Assembly (NCBI GenBank): GCA_028583415.1
Contig: CM053269.1
Location: 49,195,322 to 49,259,321, forward strand
Direction of reading: 5' to 3'
Origin: Protea cynaroides
Lineage: Eukaryota > Streptophyta > Magnoliopsida > Proteales > Proteaceae
Length of the DNA stretch: 64,000 bases
In this document: piece after piece, positions 60,251-64,000 of the stretch
Position numbering within the stretch: position 1 is the stretch's first letter
How the letters are laid out: each line of letters opens with the position of its first letter
Position numbers and translations under genes: made by a program
The notes under the pieces: generated by a model
The model's input: only the letters and a program-made list of their open reading frames with translations
The model's database searches: none
What the model was told of the DNA's origin: nothing

Positions 60251-61200
60251 CCAAATTTCAAGGAAGAGAGCCAGAGAAAGAAGTAGTACATGCTGGCAGC
60301 ATGTATTTCCTTTTCCCATAAAGAAAAGAGATCAAATCGAAGCAATATGAAATGAAATAGGAGGAAGATCTACAAGCTAATGGGGCATATTGGAATCTTA
60401 TATGCTAGCGAGGAAAATGCGAGTACAAGAAGAACCGATAACTACCACTTGGAGGAGAGAGAGAAAGGGGGTCCAGATTTCAAGGAAGAGAGAGATAGAG
60501 ATAAAAGTATACCGGCAGTATGTATTTCCTTTCCCATAAAGAAAAGAGATCAAATCGAAGCAATATGAAATGAAACAGTAGGAAAATTTACAAGCTAACG
60601 GAATATATTGGAATCTTATATGCTAACGAGGAAAATTAGAGTATAAGAAGAACCGAAAGCTGTCACTTGGAGGAGAGAGAAAGGGGTTCAGATTTCAAGG
60701 AAGAGACATATAGATATAGAAGTATATGTTGGCAGCATGTATTTCCTTTTCTCATAACATATATAAAGAAAAGAGATCAAACTAAAGCAACATGAAATGA
60801 ATAGAAAGGATGATTTACAAGTTAGTGGAGCATATTGGAATCTCATATGCTAGTGGGATTATGGGAGTTCAAGAAGCATAAGGATCCTTGTAGTGACTGC
60901 TGCTGGCAACGAGGATCATGGCATCTCATAGTATATCGATACACATGTTGATGCATTATGAGCTGCTAAGATCTCCACTGCCACTTGGCAGTCACCACAG
61001 AGGATCTTGGTCCCAAGAAGAACCGATAGCTGTCACTTGGAGGGAAATGAGAAGAGAGAGAAAAAAATCCAGATTTCAAAGAACAGAAAGAAAAAAGATC
61101 CAAGTTTCGAAGGACAGAGAGATAGAGAGAGAATTATATGGTGGCATGATGCGTTTCCTATAACAACAATCTATATGTGTATTTGCACCACGTACAAGTG
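59430..61200 (+). repeat. Duplicated segment, copy C: flanks without the kinase coding region
   Basis: The left part (59430-60060) matches the 5' flank of copies A and B, including GGAAAATATATCACCA and the GGGGTGT-AATC-TCGATTTGGTC stretch. The right part (about 61155-61200) matches the sequence just after the kinase stop codon, ACAATCTATATGT then TTTGCACCAC. No lectin, EGF, PAN or kinase sequence remains between them. A tandem array at 60120-61150 occupies the space. Confidence 0.7.
60120..61150. repeat. Four tandem copies of a unit of about 215 bp
   Basis: Units start near 60120, 60356, 60573 and 60808. Each has a CATATTGGAATCTTATATGCTA block, then a GA-rich stretch with CCAGATTTCAAGGAAGAGAG, then GCATGTATTTCCTTTTCCCATA. 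Between units 1 to 4 lies AAGCAATATGAAATGAA, which is also found just upstream of kinase copies A (17345) and B (47424). The last unit carries an insert of about 120 bp (60885-61010). A (GA)n run of about 15 units lies at 60218-60247. Confidence 0.85.
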
Positions 61201-61249
61201 GGATTTCAGATTTTATTTTAGTGCTTTGCAATTGTAATTTAGTTTGATT

Positions 61250-62340
61250 TTCAGATTTTAATTTCTCTATAGAGCCATGTAACTGAGAATAGGATGAATG
61301 AAATTGAAGCAAGTTGAGTTTCGTTTGCTGTTGCAGAGACCTGCTGGTCGAGTGTAATCCTTTCTCCCCTCTGCTCCTCTCCCTTTCTTCTTCTCTGATT
61401 TTTAATATTTTTCTGGTTACGGTTCCTTACCTGAAGATGTCGAGCCAACAGGATCGATGTCGCTAAATACAGCCCTACTCGGTCTGAAGCTCGAAACTCA
61501 GATTCTCTAGCCTTGAATAACCGTACCTTTAGGCCCTGGCCACTTAAGGATTCTTTCTCTGTGAGAATCACAACCTACAACTCAGTCAGAATCCAATCGG
61601 GTCAGCATCACCATCTGAATTGCAGAGTTAAGAGTAAGAAATTGTGTCTGTGTGCTCCTTTTTCCATTTCTTTCTCTGAAGTAGGAGTACAAAACATGTT
61701 AAGGCCCCGCTTGATAACTCTATGTCTCCGGATTTCTTAATTTGTCTGTAGAGCAAATTTTTTTATTTCTAGTTTTTTAGAGGAAAAACATGTTTGATAA
61801 CGCACTTCTAGACTCAGATTTCATTTCTGTTTTGCTTAGGGTTTGGGAAAGATTGTAACTTCTGTCGCAGAAAGTGTTGAGCTACAACCGGAAAGGTAAA
61901 TACACAGCCGGAAACTAGAATCAGGTCCGAAATCTGGCCAGCATTGATGGACGTCAAACCATACCCTAATCTCAAAACATTCAATTAACCCTACTGATAG
62001 AACAAGCACCAGTAAAAACCTGGTTCCGCTATGGAAGTTTGGAGACTGAAAAATGGAGTTTCGTCAAGATTAAACCTTTAAAAGAGGATGGTTTAAGAAA
62101 AAATAAATAAATAAAAAGGCAAACCTACAATTCGTATATAGGGTTTGCAGGCTTGAAGAATGAAGGAGAGAAATAGAAAATAGATGTGCATAAGAGAGTG
62201 ATTCATACCAGTTGTAGGGTTCTTCCCCTGTAGCTGCTTCGTTTGTTCTTCTTTCACCGAGGAAGAAAAATTCGTTTCGATGAAAATCTTCGAAGACTCG
62301 TCTAATTAAATGGGAGCAAATTTTTTTCATAGGAATCAAT
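61250..62340 (-). other. Possible 5' exons of an unidentified minus-strand gene
   Basis: The minus strand shows three stretches with plausible splice borders. One ends near 62210 with a GTATGAATC donor. One, at about 61571-61440, is open and has a CTTCAG|GTAAGG donor. One, from about 61363 downward after a possible acceptor, reads as a short coiled-coil-like frame (LHGSIEKLKSENQ). I recognise no family, and the set could be chance. The last part overlaps the edge of copy C. Confidence 0.2.
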
Positions 62341-64000
62341 TTTGGCCTTTGCTTACAATATTCTCCGGATCACCAACGGTGACACGACAATGGATAGATC
62401 GTTTCTTCTCCTGGATTTCACCTATGTGGTCTCCGACTGAGTTTAAATAGAGAAGAAGAATAAGGGGTATCAGAAAAATGGAAGCAGAAAGATAAAAGTG
62501 AAATCGAAAAAGAAAGAAAAGAAGATAAGGCTAACGAAAAAGGAGAGATCGCAGAGAATCTGCAGAAGGAAAAAAATTGGAAGAGGAAAATTTGAAAAAG
62601 AAGAAGAAAAAAAGTGTAGAAGAAAAGAGGGGCGGGAAAATCAGAAAGAAAAAGAAGTAAAAGAATTTGAATCACGATCCGAAAGATCCAACGATGTATA
62701 ATCAACCCGTCTTTTTTAAGACAAATCCGACGACCAAAGTTCTATGGCGGTCATTTGTGCTGTGATGAAATGTCACCAAAATTCTTTTGGAAGATCAGGG
62801 CCATCCGAAGTTATTCACTATTCATCGATTGAACGGCTAATCTTAATTTTTGTGATTTAGAGCCCATACAAGTCCAAATTGAACTCGGTTTTTCTTTTTT
62901 CTCTTTTCTGTAGCTTTATTTTTTTGAGCCAGAATGTGATTAAGCAGTCCGAGATACTTAGTAAGTTCGAGAACGGCAGACATTAGGATATGGATATGTA
63001 CGTGTATTAAACGCAATCAAATTTCAATTAGGGGATTGAAAATCCAATTTAAAAAAACATATACGGCATTAATACATACGTGTTTAATATAGTAATATTT
63101 TTATTGAAAATGCGAATAGATATATAGATATCACATCATTTAACAAATAGAATTAATAACATATAAATACAAATTTATATACAAATAGAACTTGAAATCT
63201 ATAAAATTCACATAAATCGTCATCTCATTAACATAAAACAAATATCAAAGTTGGTTGGATTCATTCGGTAGTGAAGTTCATGGATTTGGGGGAAAAATTC
63301 AAAATTTTATGAAATAAAAAGAACGAGAGGGAGGGGTTTTTTTTTATATTAATTCTGTTTTTTTTTTCATGTATAATACGGCAATATGCGTTTAAAAAGT
63401 GTTTAATACGTTTCAATATAAAAAAAAATGATTTTTTTATTCACGCAATAGTTCTTAAAAATACATAAAAATACATTAAAAAAAAATTAAATACATGTAT
63501 AACTCACATATTAAATGCTATTTTACTAACTAGGGTCTAGAAGAGTCAAGGGGGAGAAGAAGTATTTTTTTTTTGTGGAAAAACCTAAATGGATAATTCT
63601 AGATGTGATTTTGTTGATCTAAGCAAGTACAGGTAATGTTTCAGAATCATAGAAGTTACTAGTGGTGGAGGTAACTTGTTCGTACAACTTCTCTTTATTT
63701 TGATTTAGGGGGTCCGGTAAATTATCGAGAAAGCTTAAACAGTCCATGTAACTAGGGATGAGAGTTACTTTGTGAATTTTCTATTGAATATTATAATTAC
63801 CTATAAAATTGAGGCTTGTTAGATTGTGGGGTTATTACCCTCATTTATATTGTTGCACAAACCGAAACAAGGATTGTAGTTCTGGAACTATAATTACAGT
63901 CAAAGCACTGTTAAAGGGTATTAAGTAATAGGAAACCTTGTTAGGGAATTGCTCAGTGGATGTAGGCTTTCACACACACTCTAGAAGTGAACCACGTATG
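62341..64000. other. No gene recognised
   Basis: A purine-rich stretch (62460-62680) and AT-rich sequence with A or T runs fill this end. I see no exon, RNA gene or complete repeat. Confidence 0.5.

Overview
The window is nuclear DNA of a flowering plant, probably a woody dicot or early-diverging angiosperm. It has few genes, introns with GT/AG borders, many TC/GA and AT microsatellites, and a very high load of transposable elements. Nothing in it looks bacterial, organellar or viral. The species cannot be named from sequence alone.

Host genes. (1) On the minus strand at 9007-10806 are six clean exons of a NEDD1-type WD40 protein, the adaptor that brings the gamma-tubulin ring complex to microtubules. 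The downstream exons were not found, so the gene either has an intron longer than 9 kb or is truncated. (2) On the plus strand at 17584-20052 is an intact, intronless ZmPK1-type G-type-lectin S-receptor-like kinase (copy A). (3) A broken paralogue, copy B, lies at 47663-50269. (4) A third copy, C (59430-61200), keeps promoter-side and 3'-UTR-side sequence but has lost the coding region. Copies A and B were once close neighbours. About 24 kb of nested retrotransposons now separates them.

Transposable elements, left to right: a PIF/Harbinger transposon (about 2135-7230) with a Myb/SANT-like ORF and a DDE transposase, each split by its own solo LTR; a long inverted-repeat element (11575-13465); a TRIM (14320-14830); a GC-rich foldback element (21205-21446); a Ty1/copia element with both LTRs (21724-32519), carrying a 4.26-kb gypsy-type solo LTR; a copia RT fragment (33350-34600); a second large copia (about 34930-45840), carrying a 4.48-kb and a 2.33-kb solo LTR; a complete Ty1/copia with target duplication ATTTT (51439-56799) inside copy B's 3' flank; and a small Mutator-like MITE (56874-57052) whose empty site is preserved beside copy A.

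The most notable observations are: an abrupt 546-bp tract of near identity (one difference) between functional kinase A and pseudogene B, with about 8% divergence just upstream, which suggests recent gene conversion; five solo LTRs, all with perfect 5-bp target duplications and all inside other transposons; three 27-bp-spaced perfect palindromes centred on CACGTG in one solo LTR; a 36-bp minisatellite open on both strands; and the coding-region loss in copy C with a tandem array in its place. I found no convincing new coding system. What is unusual here is structural and evolutionary.
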